A stretch of 64,000 bases of DNA from JAHBVL01 sp963712055. GTDB taxonomy: Bacteria; Chloroflexota; Chloroflexia; Thermomicrobiales; UBA6265. A model generated the notes under the pieces. The model worked only from the letters and a program-made list of their open reading frames with translations. It had not been told where the DNA came from and made no database searches. Where the stretch lies: assembly GCA_963712055.1 (NCBI GenBank), contig CAVQGN010000003.1, forward strand, positions 744,001 to 808,000. The letters run 5' to 3'. Positions 44,027 to 53,491 of the stretch are shown in pieces. Both the position numbers and the translations under genes were made by a program. The stretch's first letter is position 1, and the number at the start of each line of letters is the position of its first letter.

Positions 44027-45595
44027 TCACCTTCGTTCGATGACCAGGACCCAGTCTCCCTCGGCGGGTGTTTCCCACGCGCCGTCGATCGGCTCCGCCG
44101 CAACGGTGCTCCCGGTCGCGGGATCGACAAAGGTGGCGGTGGTCATTGCCCAGTCGAGGAAGTCAGGATCGAGCCGGAACGATCGATCCTCGGGAACATA
44201 GACCACGACGATCGCCAGATCAGTGGTCGCCGATGCCGCGATGTGGCGGTATCCACCTGGTTGATCGAGCACGATCTCCGGTGCCGGGCGCAACTCCCAC
44301 CAGGGGAGTGATTCGAAGAGCGCCGCCAGAAACCGGATGTGTTCCGCTCCCGGGAGATGGAGGGCTTCCTGCCAGGGCAACGGAACCCCCGTCCTGGGAT
44401 GATTCATCGGTGGTTCGCTGCCGTCGTCCCAGCCCCAGACACCATGACCGCCATAGGTGACCCCGGCAGTCGGGGAAACAAGCAGACTCCAGAAGAGCCG
44501 TTTCCGCATCTCGGTCGCGGAGATCCGTTCCCGGCTCTGATAGGCGATGTGATCTTCATATGGCGGTTCGAGATTGATAATTGGTCGAGATTGCAGATCC
44601 TGCCAGGCATGCGCTGGCGGGCCGTCGACGAGCCAGTTGACAGTCTCCAGATCATCACCGTGACCACTCTGGTAGCCGATGTAGTCAAGCCAAGGCTGAT
44701 CGTCGAAGTCGCTGCCATACCAGCTCATCCCGTTCGGGTGGAGGGTGACCGGGGCATGCTCGATTTCCCCGAAAACCGCAGCGCCAATCCGTTTCCAGCG
44801 GTCGGCATGGTCGCCGGTATAAGGACCGTCGCCGGGGAGGAACCAGGCAACCGGAAACGCGTTCCAGCGCGCAACCATATAGCGAGCGAGGAGGATGGCC
44901 TGGTCCTCGGGAAGGTCGAAACCCGGATTGCTGGCGTTGACGGCCGGATCAGCGCTCCACTCCGCAGCCCAGAGAAGAACCGGTATACCGAGCAACCCGG
45001 CATCGGTGATCGATCGTTGCTTCTCATCAAGCCGCTGAAAGAAAACCGGGTCGACCGCAATCTCGTTTTTGCCGGAATAGGGAAGGCGGCCGTCGCGATC
45101 GCCATTGGGTGCTGCGAGGTAGTTGGTGGCCACCCACTGAACAGCGCTGAACTGTTGCTCGGTGCGAACGGCGAGATAGTGTTGCCACTCATCATCGGTC
45201 GAGAGAAGCGGACCAGACCAGCATGTATCGGCGAGCCAGAAGAAGGGCGTACCGTCGTGATGAACAAAAGATCGGCGGTCATCGGAAAGCCGGAGTGGGC
45301 CATGCTGCGCGAACGCCGAACCGCCAGACGCCTCCCCGACCTCGAAAGCGATCTTCTGACCCTGGAGTCCGCTATCGGCATGAGAACACCAGGATTCGAG
45401 ACCCCAGGTTCCGGTTTCGGTGGGCGCAAACCGAATCCGCCAAACATCGTCTCCGTCCCAGAAACCATCAACCCGGTGCGTACTTCCCGACGGCGCCGTG
45501 AGGGTTCCGCCGAAGCTGATCCCCTGGAAGGGATTGGCGTAAGTTCCGGTGGCAGTAAAGGCGAATTCGGCCACTTGGTATTTGGGTGTTGTCAT
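44027..45595 (-). CDS. DUF5060 plus apiosidase-like (DUF4038, GH140-type) hydrolase
   Basis: A 522-residue protein without an obvious signal peptide. Residues 1-90 form a beta-sandwich of the DUF5060 type (FTATGTYANPFQGISF, VDGFWDGDDVWRIRFAPTETG). Residues 100-430 form an apiosidase-like TIM barrel: FVHHDGTPFFWLADTCW is the family entry motif, and PVAWFLPGDGPY and SRPIINLEPPYEDH fall where catalytic acids are expected. A small C-terminal sheet (AIVVVYVPEDRSF) completes it. GH140 enzymes release D-apiose from rhamnogalacturonan II; whether this paralog does so is not shown. The lack of a signal suggests it acts on imported fragments. Confidence 0.82.
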   Translation of the reverse strand: MTTPKYQVAEFAFTATGTYANPFQGISFGGTLTAPSGSTHRVDGFWDGDDVWRIRFAPTETGTWGLESWCSHADSGLQGQKIAFEVGEASGGSAFAQHGPLRLSDDRRSFVHHDGTPFFWLADTCWSGPLLSTDDEWQHYLAVRTEQQFSAVQWVATNYLAAPNGDRDGRLPYSGKNEIAVDPVFFQRLDEKQRSITDAGLLGIPVLLWAAEWSADPAVNASNPGFDLPEDQAILLARYMVARWNAFPVAWFLPGDGPYTGDHADRWKRIGAAVFGEIEHAPVTLHPNGMSWYGSDFDDQPWLDYIGYQSGHGDDLETVNWLVDGPPAHAWQDLQSRPIINLEPPYEDHIAYQSRERISATEMRKRLFWSLLVSPTAGVTYGGHGVWGWDDGSEPPMNHPRTGVPLPWQEALHLPGAEHIRFLAALFESLPWWELRPAPEIVLDQPGGYRHIAASATTDLAIVVVYVPEDRSFRLDPDFLDWAMTTATFVDPATGSTVAAEPIDGAWETPAEGDWVLVIERR

Positions 45596-45616
45596 CCGCG
45601 TGGAGGCTCCTTCTGA

Positions 45617-46222
45617 TCATTCAAGACGTTTCAGCATACTCGTGCTGGCGCGGAAGCCCATCAGGCGTTCGAGAAATGGCAAATGAATCGTATCGACCTC
45701 AACAAAGCCGAGTCGTTCGTAGAGTCGCCGCGCGTCGGGATTGGTATCGACTACCTCGAGCGTCAAACCAGTGAAGCCTTCACTGCGTGCGCGTTCTTCG
45801 AGCATCGCAATCAGGCGCGAGCCGATACCCAGCCCACGGGCCTGATTGCTGACCGCGATTCCTTCCAGGTGGAGCTGTCCTGCTTTCGGTTCGCTGGCGA
45901 GCAGCGCCAGCAATGGCAACGCCCGCATCGTTCCCCGAATTCCGATCGTCGACCGGAGCGTGCGGATGGTCATGTGGTCGGTGAAAGAACCGTCTCGGTC
46001 GTGAAATCCGGCAACGCCGAGGAGATCGTCGCCCCGGATCGCAACGACGCAGTGACCGGGTTCGAACGACCGCGCCAGCACCAGCACGCGCTTTTCATCA
46101 TCAGGGAGGGCAAACCGGAGTTTCCGGCTGAAGGCGTCGTCGTAGAGCAACGCGGCTTGGTCCCGCAGCGATTCTGGCAAGCCGATCTGGTAGTTGACGA
46201 TCTCTGTTGCAGGGGATTGCAT
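45617..46222 (-). CDS. GNAT-family N-acetyltransferase
   Basis: A 201-residue acetyltransferase. The acetyl-CoA-binding motif A reads LEGIAVSNQARGLGIGSRLIAML, with the Q-x-x-G-x-G signature. Motif B is VDTNPDARRLYERLGFVEV. The N-terminal about 90 residues form the substrate side. ATG 46222 is preferred over a TTG one codon earlier. It lies 22 bases upstream of the apiosidase-like gene on the same strand, but a functional link is not evident. Confidence 0.9.
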   Translation of the reverse strand: MQSPATEIVNYQIGLPESLRDQAALLYDDAFSRKLRFALPDDEKRVLVLARSFEPGHCVVAIRGDDLLGVAGFHDRDGSFTDHMTIRTLRSTIGIRGTMRALPLLALLASEPKAGQLHLEGIAVSNQARGLGIGSRLIAMLEERARSEGFTGLTLEVVDTNPDARRLYERLGFVEVDTIHLPFLERLMGFRASTSMLKRLE

Positions 46223-46251
46223 CAAACCTTGACCGGATAAGGTGCGAAAGA

Positions 46252-47391
46252 TCAGCAGTCGTCGATCGCAGGCTCCTCTGAGCGTACCCCGGTTCGGGTT
46301 GCGAGTGCTTGCTGGTACAGCGTTTCCGCTCTGTCGGCTTCCTCGTTCCGGCCCAGCGCTCGTAGCGCAAAGCGGAGAACGTCGTAGGGTCCTTCGTAGA
46401 GTGCTGGTGGATGGCGGAAACCGACCCGCGGGACGGTTGCGCCATCACCTTCAAAAAGACCCATGCCGATCGAGAGCCGCGCCCAGGCCACCGCTTTGGC
46501 GTGGTATCCGAGTTTCCAGGACGCGAACGCGGCCAACCAGGGAAGTTCAGCCAGCCCGGGATGGATCGCCATTCCTCGCGCGCAGCGGTCGATAGCCTCT
46601 CTGAAGCGCTCGAGAATGATGAGACATTCAGCGGCCCGATAGCAGGCCCAGGCGCCTTCTTCATCCCACCCGCCCAGACTGGCGCAGCGGTCGAAGGAGG
46701 CAACGGCCTCCTCATAGCGCCGGAGGATCTGGAGCGTATCGCCGATGTAGTAATGCCAGCGAGGGTCGTCTGGGTACTGGTCAGACCAGGTCTGCAGACC
46801 GGCGAGATAGCCGCTGTACTTGAGCCCGGCGTTTTCCAGCGGCTTCCAGACCGTGGTGAACTCCGTTTCTTCCAGCTTCCCGATCGCACCATCGGCGATC
46901 GCGAAATACTCGTGAATCGGCCCGATGTATTTCCCGTGGACCGGCAGCCGGAAAAAGAGGACTTTCGTGAACGTGCCCTGCTGGACCGGGATCGAAAACG
47001 CGTTTTCCGTCGCCGTGGCCAGTCGAGCACGGAGATCGGGGAGTCTGGTCACGATTCGTTCGTCGGTATCGATGATGACTGCCCAGTCCGCGTCGAGCTC
47101 GGCGGCGAAATCGAACGCGGCGTTGCGGGCGGCCGCGAAATCGTTGCGCCAGGGGAAATGCCGGAGCACGAGTTTGTCGCCGGCGACCTCGGCAGCCCGT
47201 TCGAGACTGTCATCGACCACTCCGGTGTCGATCACCAGGCAGACATCAACCCAGTCGATCACCGATTCGAGCGCACCGCTGATGACATCGCTGTTGTTGC
47301 CAGTCAGCGTGATCGGCCTCTCGCGACTCGGGATGAAGGGGTTAAGGCGTCCGATCAAAGACACCTTGTCCGGTCGGGCTCGATCCGTCAT
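46252..47391 (-). CDS. family 2-type glycosyltransferase with TPR-like tail
   Basis: A protein of about 379 residues. The N-terminal half is a GT-A fold: ALESVIDWVDVCLVIDTG is the nucleotide-sugar-binding strand, NDFAAARNAAFD is the conserved helix, and WAVIIDTDERI carries the metal-binding DxD. The C-terminal half is helical and TPR-like (HYYIGDTLQILRRYEEAVASF, ACYRAAECLIILERFREAI). The combination resembles SunS-type and similar glycosyltransferases. ATG 47391 is used. It is divergent from the Bcr/CflA gene. The acceptor is unknown. Confidence 0.85.
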   Translation of the reverse strand: MTDRARPDKVSLIGRLNPFIPSRERPITLTGNNSDVISGALESVIDWVDVCLVIDTGVVDDSLERAAEVAGDKLVLRHFPWRNDFAAARNAAFDFAAELDADWAVIIDTDERIVTRLPDLRARLATATENAFSIPVQQGTFTKVLFFRLPVHGKYIGPIHEYFAIADGAIGKLEETEFTTVWKPLENAGLKYSGYLAGLQTWSDQYPDDPRWHYYIGDTLQILRRYEEAVASFDRCASLGGWDEEGAWACYRAAECLIILERFREAIDRCARGMAIHPGLAELPWLAAFASWKLGYHAKAVAWARLSIGMGLFEGDGATVPRVGFRHPPALYEGPYDVLRFALRALGRNEEADRAETLYQQALATRTGVRSEEPAIDDC

Positions 47392-47474
47392 GCTCACGGG
47401 GTGACGACCAGAATCGCTCCGACCAGCAACACCAGTCGCACTTTCTCCGCCCGAACAGGGAACCGATCCCGGGT

Positions 47475-48653
47475 TTGCCGGGTCCGGTCACGATGACCAT
47501 CGTGCTGGGGATGCTGAGCGCGTTTGGTCCCTTGTCACTCGATACGTATCTCCCTGGTCTTCCTGATCTGCAGCGTGATTTCGGTACATCGGCTTCGCAA
47601 GCACAACTGACGCTTAGCGCGTGTCTGCTTGGACTCGCTACTGGCCAACTGGTGGCCGGGCCCCTGAGCGATCGCTTTGGTCGCCACAAACCGCTGCTGG
47701 TCGGGATCGGGCTGTTTGCGCTGATGTCGTTTCTCTGCGCACTCGCGCCCACGATCGAAGCGCTGATCGGGATTCGCTATCTCCAGGGCGCTGCTGGTGG
47801 GTCCGGGATCGTGATCGCCCGGGCGACGGTTCGCGATCTCCACGAGGGCACGGCGGCGGCCAGATTCTTTTCCCGGTTGATGCTAGTCAATGGACTCGCC
47901 CCGATCCTGGCGCCGATTCTCGGTGGACAACTGCTCAAGGTCACCGACTGGCGCGGCGTTTTCGTCGTGCTCGGCTTTATCGGCATCGGTCTGTTTCTGA
48001 TCGCGGCCTTTTTCCTGCCAGAAACGCTCATGGAGGATCGGCGTCAACCGGGTGGGCTGCGGCAGACGGTAGCTCGTTTTGGCGATCTTCTCCGCGACAA
48101 GGTGTTCGTTGGCTATGCGTTGACGATGGGCTTCGGTGGAGCGGCGCTGTTCGGCTATATTGCTTCTTCGCCCTTTGTGCTCCAGGACATCTACGGCTTG
48201 TCACCGCAGCGGTTCAGTCTGGTCTTCGGCAGTATTGCTATCGGCTACGTGACGATGAGCCAGGTCAACGCCAGACTGGTCGGACGAGTGCCACTGCGGA
48301 CACTGCTGAAACGGGGTCTAATCCTCTTTGCCTTGTCGGGCGCGGCCGTGCTGGCCGGGGTGCTCATCGATCGGGGTCTTCTCCTTGTCCTGATCCCGCT
48401 CTATACGATGATGGCTTCGCTCGGTTTCATCTATCCGAACGCGACGGCGCTCGCCTTGAACAGTTATCCCCAGGCGGCCGGCAGCGCTTCTTCGCTTCTT
48501 GGGCTGGCTCAGTTTGCGTTTGGCGCGCTGGCAGCGCCGCTGGTCGGGATCTCCGGTGAAGACACCGCGGTGCCGATGGCGATCGTGATCGCAACCGCAA
48601 CCTCGGGCGCGTTTCTGGCGTTCACCCTCCTGACCCGATCCGGAACCGAATAG
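47475..48653 (+). CDS. Bcr/CflA-family multidrug MFS exporter
   Basis: A protein of about 392 residues with twelve predicted helices. Signatures include LGMLSAFGPLSLDTYLPGLP, SQAQLTLSACLLGLATGQL, GPLSDRFGRHKPL (MFS motif A), RYLQGAAGGSGIVIARA and LNSYPQAAGSASSLLG, all diagnostic of Bcr/CflA drug exporters. The start is unsettled: TTG 47475 or ATG 47493, neither with a strong ribosome site. A short basic N-terminus may also lie upstream in another frame. Confidence 0.9.
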   Translation: MPGPVTMTIVLGMLSAFGPLSLDTYLPGLPDLQRDFGTSASQAQLTLSACLLGLATGQLVAGPLSDRFGRHKPLLVGIGLFALMSFLCALAPTIEALIGIRYLQGAAGGSGIVIARATVRDLHEGTAAARFFSRLMLVNGLAPILAPILGGQLLKVTDWRGVFVVLGFIGIGLFLIAAFFLPETLMEDRRQPGGLRQTVARFGDLLRDKVFVGYALTMGFGGAALFGYIASSPFVLQDIYGLSPQRFSLVFGSIAIGYVTMSQVNARLVGRVPLRTLLKRGLILFALSGAAVLAGVLIDRGLLLVLIPLYTMMASLGFIYPNATALALNSYPQAAGSASSLLGLAQFAFGALAAPLVGISGEDTAVPMAIVIATATSGAFLAFTLLTRSGTE

Positions 48654-48861
48654 ACGAGGTCTTTCTCTCGTTTTCTCCAGAGGGTTGACAGGTTCACACC
48701 ACTTTCGGTAGCATGGCGTCAAATTGGTCAACCAATCAACCTTTGTATCGTGTGGTCTGTGGAAACGGTCGAACCGCCGGGTCATCGCCAGTCGCCAACC
48801 GAACGTATTCGGCCGACGGCGTTTCGTCGACGGAGAGCAGTCCAGTAGCCGGGAGATCTCG

Positions 48862-49620
48862 ATGGGACGACTTGATGGCAAGGTCTGCGCGATTACCGGC
48901 GCAGCCAGTGGGATCGCCCGCGGAGCGGCGGAAGCGTTTGTGGCCGAGGGAGCTACGGTCTATCTGATCGATCGCAACGAGATCGGGCTCAGCCAGGCGG
49001 CCAGCGCGCTTGGTGACCGTGCGATTCCCCTGATCTGTGATGTCACGAGCGAAGAATCGGTCGAATCGACTTTTTCCCAGATCCGTAAGCAGCAGGACCG
49101 GTTCGATGTTCTCTACACCTGCGCCGCGGTCCAGTTGGTCGGCGAGGACGCTCCCGTCCACGAACTCGATGTCGATGTCTGGGACCGAACCCATTCCGTC
49201 AATCTGCGTGGCGTTTTTCTGAGCTGCAAGCATGGCGCCCGGACGATGATCGCGGCCGGCAATGGTGGGTCGATCATCAACTGTGGTTCTCCGACCGGTT
49301 TGACGATGTGCGGCGCCGGTTGGCATGCCTATTCGTCGTCGAAAGCGGGGGTCATGGGATTGACCCGGGTGATGGCAGCCGATCTGGCCCAGTACAACAT
49401 CCGGGTCAATGGCATCGTCCCCGGAACCATTGCCACCACCCTGACCCAGAGACTGGTCGATGATCCCGAGAGTCTCGCGTATTTGCTGAGCCTTCATCCT
49501 ATCGGGCGGATCGGGACGCCGAAGGACATGGCCGGGATTGCGGTTTTCCTTGCTTCAGATGAATCGTCTTTTGCCACCGGAGCGCATTTCTCGGTCGACG
49601 GCGGAATCTCGGTACGATAG
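48862..49620 (+). CDS. SDR-family NAD(P)-dependent oxidoreductase
   Basis: A 252-residue classical SDR. The cofactor motif is ITGAASGIARGAAEAF, the catalytic serine is in NCGSPTGLT, and YSSSKAG holds the Tyr-x-x-x-Lys pair. VDGGISV is the usual end. The NAG motif is altered to TCAAVQ. ATG 48862 follows GGGAG six bases upstream. It opens the plus-strand catabolic island and lies 11 bases before the RbsC-type permease, so it probably oxidises a sugar or sugar acid taken up by that system. Confidence 0.9.
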   Translation: MGRLDGKVCAITGAASGIARGAAEAFVAEGATVYLIDRNEIGLSQAASALGDRAIPLICDVTSEESVESTFSQIRKQQDRFDVLYTCAAVQLVGEDAPVHELDVDVWDRTHSVNLRGVFLSCKHGARTMIAAGNGGSIINCGSPTGLTMCGAGWHAYSSSKAGVMGLTRVMAADLAQYNIRVNGIVPGTIATTLTQRLVDDPESLAYLLSLHPIGRIGTPKDMAGIAVFLASDESSFATGAHFSVDGGISVR

Positions 49621-49631
49621 GGATCTGATCG

Positions 49632-50621
49632 ATGACGACAGAAACAGCAACCGCTTCAACCGACTCGGGTATCGGCGGTTGGCTCAAGCGAGTAGGCGCG
49701 CTTAATGAAATCGGCGTCATTGCCGCGATGTTGGGAATATGCATTGCGCTGACGCTTCTTACCGATACCTTTCTGACTGAACAAAACCTCGTTTCTGTGC
49801 TGCGGCAGTCGTCGTATATCGGGATCATGGCCGTCGGGATGGTTTTCGTGATCTCGATGGGGGATATCGATCTTTCCGTCGGCGCGCTCCTGATGCTGAC
49901 CTCGGTGTCGATGTCGGTCATGTTTCGCGAGGGGTATCCGACGTTGGTGATCATCATCGCCGGGCTACTGATCGCCTCGCTTTGCGGTTTCGTCAATGGG
50001 CTGCTGGCGGTTGCCCTGCGTATCCCGACCATCATCGTGACCCTCGGTACGCTCAGTATCTTCCGCGGATTGGGACTCGTGATTTCAGGCGGTTCCCCAG
50101 TTTCCGGATATGACCAGTCGACCTGGTTTTTCCGGGTAATGGGAGGAAAGTTTCTCGGTATCTGGGCGAGCGCCTGGGCGATGTTCGCGGTCGCGCTTTT
50201 CGGCTGGTTTCTGTTCAATCAGACCGCGTTTGGGCGGCGAGTTCAGGCGATTGGCAGCAATCGGCAAGCTGCCCGCTTCGCCGGGATCCGAGTCGATCGC
50301 TACCGGGTGATGGTGATGACCTTGATGGGCTTTATCGTCGGGATCGCAGCGGTATTTCTGCTCGCATTCCAGCGTGGTGGCAATCCCGCCAGTGGTCCGG
50401 GCCAGGAGCTCTATGTGATCGCGGCGACCATCATCGGCGGCACGGCGCTTTCGGGTGGTTCCGGTTCGGTCATCGGCGCGGTGGTCGGCGCGATGATCGT
50501 CTGGTTGATCCAGAACGGGCTGGTGCTGCTCGGCATCGAACCGGCCTGGGCAACAGTCTCGACCGGCGCGGTCATCATCCTCGCCGTTGCACTCGATTAC
50601 CTCATAAAACGGAGAGCGTAG
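49632..50621 (+). CDS. ribose-type (CUT2) ABC transporter permease
   Basis: A 329-residue permease with about ten predicted helices of the BPD_transp_2 type. Signatures are MVFVISMGDIDLSVGALLML, CGFVNGLLAVALRIPTIIVTLG, NRQAARFAGIRVDRY and VIAATIIGGTALSGGSGSVIGA. These are diagnostic of RbsC/XylH/AraH-like permeases. It lies between the SDR and the binding-protein gene in the same operon. Confidence 0.93.
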   Translation: MTTETATASTDSGIGGWLKRVGALNEIGVIAAMLGICIALTLLTDTFLTEQNLVSVLRQSSYIGIMAVGMVFVISMGDIDLSVGALLMLTSVSMSVMFREGYPTLVIIIAGLLIASLCGFVNGLLAVALRIPTIIVTLGTLSIFRGLGLVISGGSPVSGYDQSTWFFRVMGGKFLGIWASAWAMFAVALFGWFLFNQTAFGRRVQAIGSNRQAARFAGIRVDRYRVMVMTLMGFIVGIAAVFLLAFQRGGNPASGPGQELYVIAATIIGGTALSGGSGSVIGAVVGAMIVWLIQNGLVLLGIEPAWATVSTGAVIILAVALDYLIKRRA

Positions 50622-50747
50622 GACGTTGACCGCCGCATTCGCGCGCTGCGGTTTGCCTGGAAAGGTGGTGATGCCCGGAACACGAGGTTATTGCCTCTCG
50701 TCGAAAAGGTTCCACGTTGCTGTTTCATACGAGGAGGAACAAAGGGC

Positions 50748-51827
50748 ATGTCGAAAAAACTGATGGGAATGCTGGCCCTGGTCATGATGATGGCGCTCGT
50801 GCCGATGCTCAGCCAATCATCCCAGAACGCGAGTGCGCAGGATGAGATCAAAATCGCTTATATCCTGCATGGTCTGAACGATTTCACCCAGACCATCAAG
50901 GAAGGTGCCGAGGACGCCGGCAAGGATCTCGGCGTGACGGTCGATGTCTTCGGTGAAGCGGGATTCGATATCCCGACCCACCAGGGCTTCTTCGAATCTG
51001 CGATCCAGGCCGGGTATGACGGTATCGCCATCATCCCGAATGGCGGCGATCCGTGGAACGCACTGATCCAGACGGCCACCGATGCCGGGATCCCGCTGGC
51101 TTCCGCAAACAACACCGCGCTGAACTCGACCTTGACCCTCTGGGTCGGACAGGACGAGTACAACTCGGGTGTGCTGCTGGCCGAAGAGTTCGTCAAGCAG
51201 CTGGAAGCGAGCGGGGTGACTGAGGGCAAGATCGTCATTGGATCTTGCTTCCCCGGCAACCCGGTGCTCGATGCTCGTTCGGCTGGTATTCGCTCGGTGC
51301 TCGAGGGCACCGGTTTTGTCGCGACCGAGGATTTCGACACCAAGCTCGACAACACCGAGAACTACAACATCTGGGATAGCCTCTCAATCGCCAATGCCGA
51401 TGCGGTTGCAATGGTTGGTCTCTGCTCGCTCGATCCACCGAACATCGCGCAGGTCAAAGAACGTGGTGGCTTCGAATGGCTCGGAGCCGGTTACGATCTC
51501 GAAACCCCGACGCTCGAAGCGATCAAAGCAGGCTATATCGGCGTTTCCGCCGGACAGCAACCCTATCTGCAGGGTTACCTACCAGTGCGAGCATTGGTAG
51601 AGGAGATCCAGTCTGGTGAGCCGATCACCGGATGGCTCGAAGTCCCGACGGACATCGTGACGGCAGCCAATGTTGAAGAGTTCATGCCGCGGGAAGCAGA
51701 CGGCCAGGTTCAGTACGACTTCTACAAGGCCTACATGGCTGAGAATTTCGCCGACCTGCAAGCTGCGGCTCGACCGTATGACGACCTGAGACTTGAGCCG
51801 GGGGCAGTAGCCACACCGACATCCTGA
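50748..51827 (+). CDS. sugar-binding protein of the CUT2 ABC transporter
   Basis: A 359-residue periplasmic-binding protein of the RbsB/peripla_BP_4 type. The signal peptide is MGMLALVMMMALVPMLSQ, probably cut near ASAQDE. The mature domain starts IKIAYILHGLNDF and contains GYDGIAIIPNGGD, GKIVIGSCFPGN and VSAGQQPYLQGYLPVRALVEEI, a hallmark hinge and second lobe. A GAGGAGG lies about ten bases before ATG 50748. A Pro/Thr-rich end (GAVATPTS) is unusual but harmless. Confidence 0.92.
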   Translation: MSKKLMGMLALVMMMALVPMLSQSSQNASAQDEIKIAYILHGLNDFTQTIKEGAEDAGKDLGVTVDVFGEAGFDIPTHQGFFESAIQAGYDGIAIIPNGGDPWNALIQTATDAGIPLASANNTALNSTLTLWVGQDEYNSGVLLAEEFVKQLEASGVTEGKIVIGSCFPGNPVLDARSAGIRSVLEGTGFVATEDFDTKLDNTENYNIWDSLSIANADAVAMVGLCSLDPPNIAQVKERGGFEWLGAGYDLETPTLEAIKAGYIGVSAGQQPYLQGYLPVRALVEEIQSGEPITGWLEVPTDIVTAANVEEFMPREADGQVQYDFYKAYMAENFADLQAAARPYDDLRLEPGAVATPTS

Positions 51828-51908
51828 ATTCGTTGATGCACGCGGACGCCAGGTTTGGATTCCTGGCGTCCACGGGGCATCGTCTACGTTTCCTCTTACA
51901 GGTGGGTC

Positions 51909-53477
51909 ATGAACGAAACGATTGACACAACCAGTGCAAGGATCCGGGTCGAGGGAATCAGCAAACGCTTTGGAGGCGTAACTGCGCTCAACGACGTCAG
52001 CTTTTCGATTTCCCCGGGCGAGATCCATGCGCTTGTGGGCGAGAACGGCGCAGGCAAAAGCACGTTGATGAAAATCCTGGCTGGTATCTATCAGCCGGAT
52101 CAGGGCCAGGTCTTTCTGCAGGAAAAACCAGTTCGACTGAATAGTCCACTGGCAGCGCGGAGGGCTGGAGTCAGTATCGTTTCGCAGGAACTGGCGTTGT
52201 TCCCGCATCTGTCGATCGCCGCCAACGTCTTCGTCAACCGCGAGGAAACCCGTGGCGGTCTGGTGCTGAACGAGCGGGCCATGCGGAAAGCAGCAAGGGA
52301 GGTGCTCGATGACATGGGCGTCGACCTCGATCCTTCCCGCAAGGTCGGTTCACTCTCTGTTGGTGAAAAGCAACTCGTCGAAATCGCCCGGACTCTCCAG
52401 CAAAACGCTGAGATTGTCATCATGGACGAACCGAATTCAGCGCTCAATGCCAACGAATCAGAACGCCTTTTCGAAATCCTGCGGCGGCTGCGCGATCGTG
52501 GTTTAACCGTGATCTATGTGTCCCATCGCCTCGAAGAAGTCTTTGCTATCTCCGACCGAATCACGGTGATTCGTGATGGGCGCTATCAGGGTACGTGGCC
52601 CATTCCGGAAACATCAATCCCCGAGGTCATCGAGCAGATGATCGGTCGCGGTCTCGAGGAATCGTTTCCACCGCGCGCGGCGATTCCAGCTGGTGCTCCG
52701 ACGGTACTGGGAGTCAACCACCTTGCGGTCGCCCCTAGCCTGAAAGAGGTCAGTTTCGCTTTGCAGGCAGGAGAAATCCTGGGATTCGCTGGATTGGAGG
52801 GGTCGGGCGTCGATGAGATTTTCGATGTCTTATTTGGGCTCGATCATCCTGATTCGGGTGAGATCACTTATCACGACAAGCACACTCGGCCTCGTTCACC
52901 CTTCCAGGCGATCAAGGCGGGGTTGGCGATGGTGCCAGCGAATCGCCGTGAAGAGGGTTTGATGCTCGAATGGTCGATACGGAACAACACGAGTCTGGCC
53001 GTTCTCGATCGGTTGCTTCGCTCACTCGGCGTCATCAACCGCTCGGCCGAAAAGGAGCTGGCTGGCAAGTATGTCGAGCGCCTCAGTGTCGCGACCGATT
53101 CCATCGACAAAAAGGTCGTCAACTTAAGCGGTGGAAACCAGCAAAAAGTGGTGCTGGCCAAATGGCTGGCGACCGGTCCCACAATTCTCGTGCTCAACGA
53201 CCCCACCCGTGGAGTCGATGTTGGCGCCAAATCGGAGATCTATCGACTCTGCGGCGAACTCGCGGAAAGTGGCATCGGGCTGCTTTTCACCTCGTCCGAG
53301 GTCGAGGAAACGCTCGGTGTCTGCGACCGGGTGATTGTCATGTACAAGGGAAGACCGATTCGGGAGTTCGCTCGTGGCGAAGCGACCAAAGCGGATGTCA
53401 TGTACTGGATCGCCGGAGGTGAACCGGCACTGGTGGCTCAGGCGTTTGGCCATACCCACTCTGGATCCGAAGGATGA
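51909..53477 (+). CDS. CUT2 ABC transporter ATP-binding protein (RbsA type, two ATPase domains)
   Basis: A 522-residue double ATPase. Domain 1 has Walker A GENGAGKSTLMK, a signature reading LSVGEKQLVEIARTL, and Walker B VIMDEPNSAL. Domain 2 has the degenerate Walker A GLEGSGVDEIF usual for this family, a strong signature LSGGNQQKVVLAKWL and LVLNDPTRGVDVG. The latter is typical of RbsA/XylG/MglA. ATG 51909 follows AGGTGG. With the upstream permease and binding protein it forms a complete importer. The gene order (permease, binding protein, ATPase) is not the commonest one. Confidence 0.93.
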   Translation: MNETIDTTSARIRVEGISKRFGGVTALNDVSFSISPGEIHALVGENGAGKSTLMKILAGIYQPDQGQVFLQEKPVRLNSPLAARRAGVSIVSQELALFPHLSIAANVFVNREETRGGLVLNERAMRKAAREVLDDMGVDLDPSRKVGSLSVGEKQLVEIARTLQQNAEIVIMDEPNSALNANESERLFEILRRLRDRGLTVIYVSHRLEEVFAISDRITVIRDGRYQGTWPIPETSIPEVIEQMIGRGLEESFPPRAAIPAGAPTVLGVNHLAVAPSLKEVSFALQAGEILGFAGLEGSGVDEIFDVLFGLDHPDSGEITYHDKHTRPRSPFQAIKAGLAMVPANRREEGLMLEWSIRNNTSLAVLDRLLRSLGVINRSAEKELAGKYVERLSVATDSIDKKVVNLSGGNQQKVVLAKWLATGPTILVLNDPTRGVDVGAKSEIYRLCGELAESGIGLLFTSSEVEETLGVCDRVIVMYKGRPIREFARGEATKADVMYWIAGGEPALVAQAFGHTHSGSEG

Positions 53478-53491
53478 AAGGAGGCAGGATC

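Noticed and set aside
44339..45616. 425-codon plus-strand ORF
   Set aside because: It is antisense to the apiosidase-like gene, whose protein has clear family motifs. The ORF's own sequence has no domain and arises from codon bias.
46411..47496. 361-codon plus-strand ORF
   Set aside because: It is antisense to the glycosyltransferase gene, with no recognisable motif.
47621..48559. 312-codon plus-strand ORF inside the Bcr/CflA gene
   Set aside because: It is an alternative frame; the overlapped gene has full Bcr/CflA signatures.
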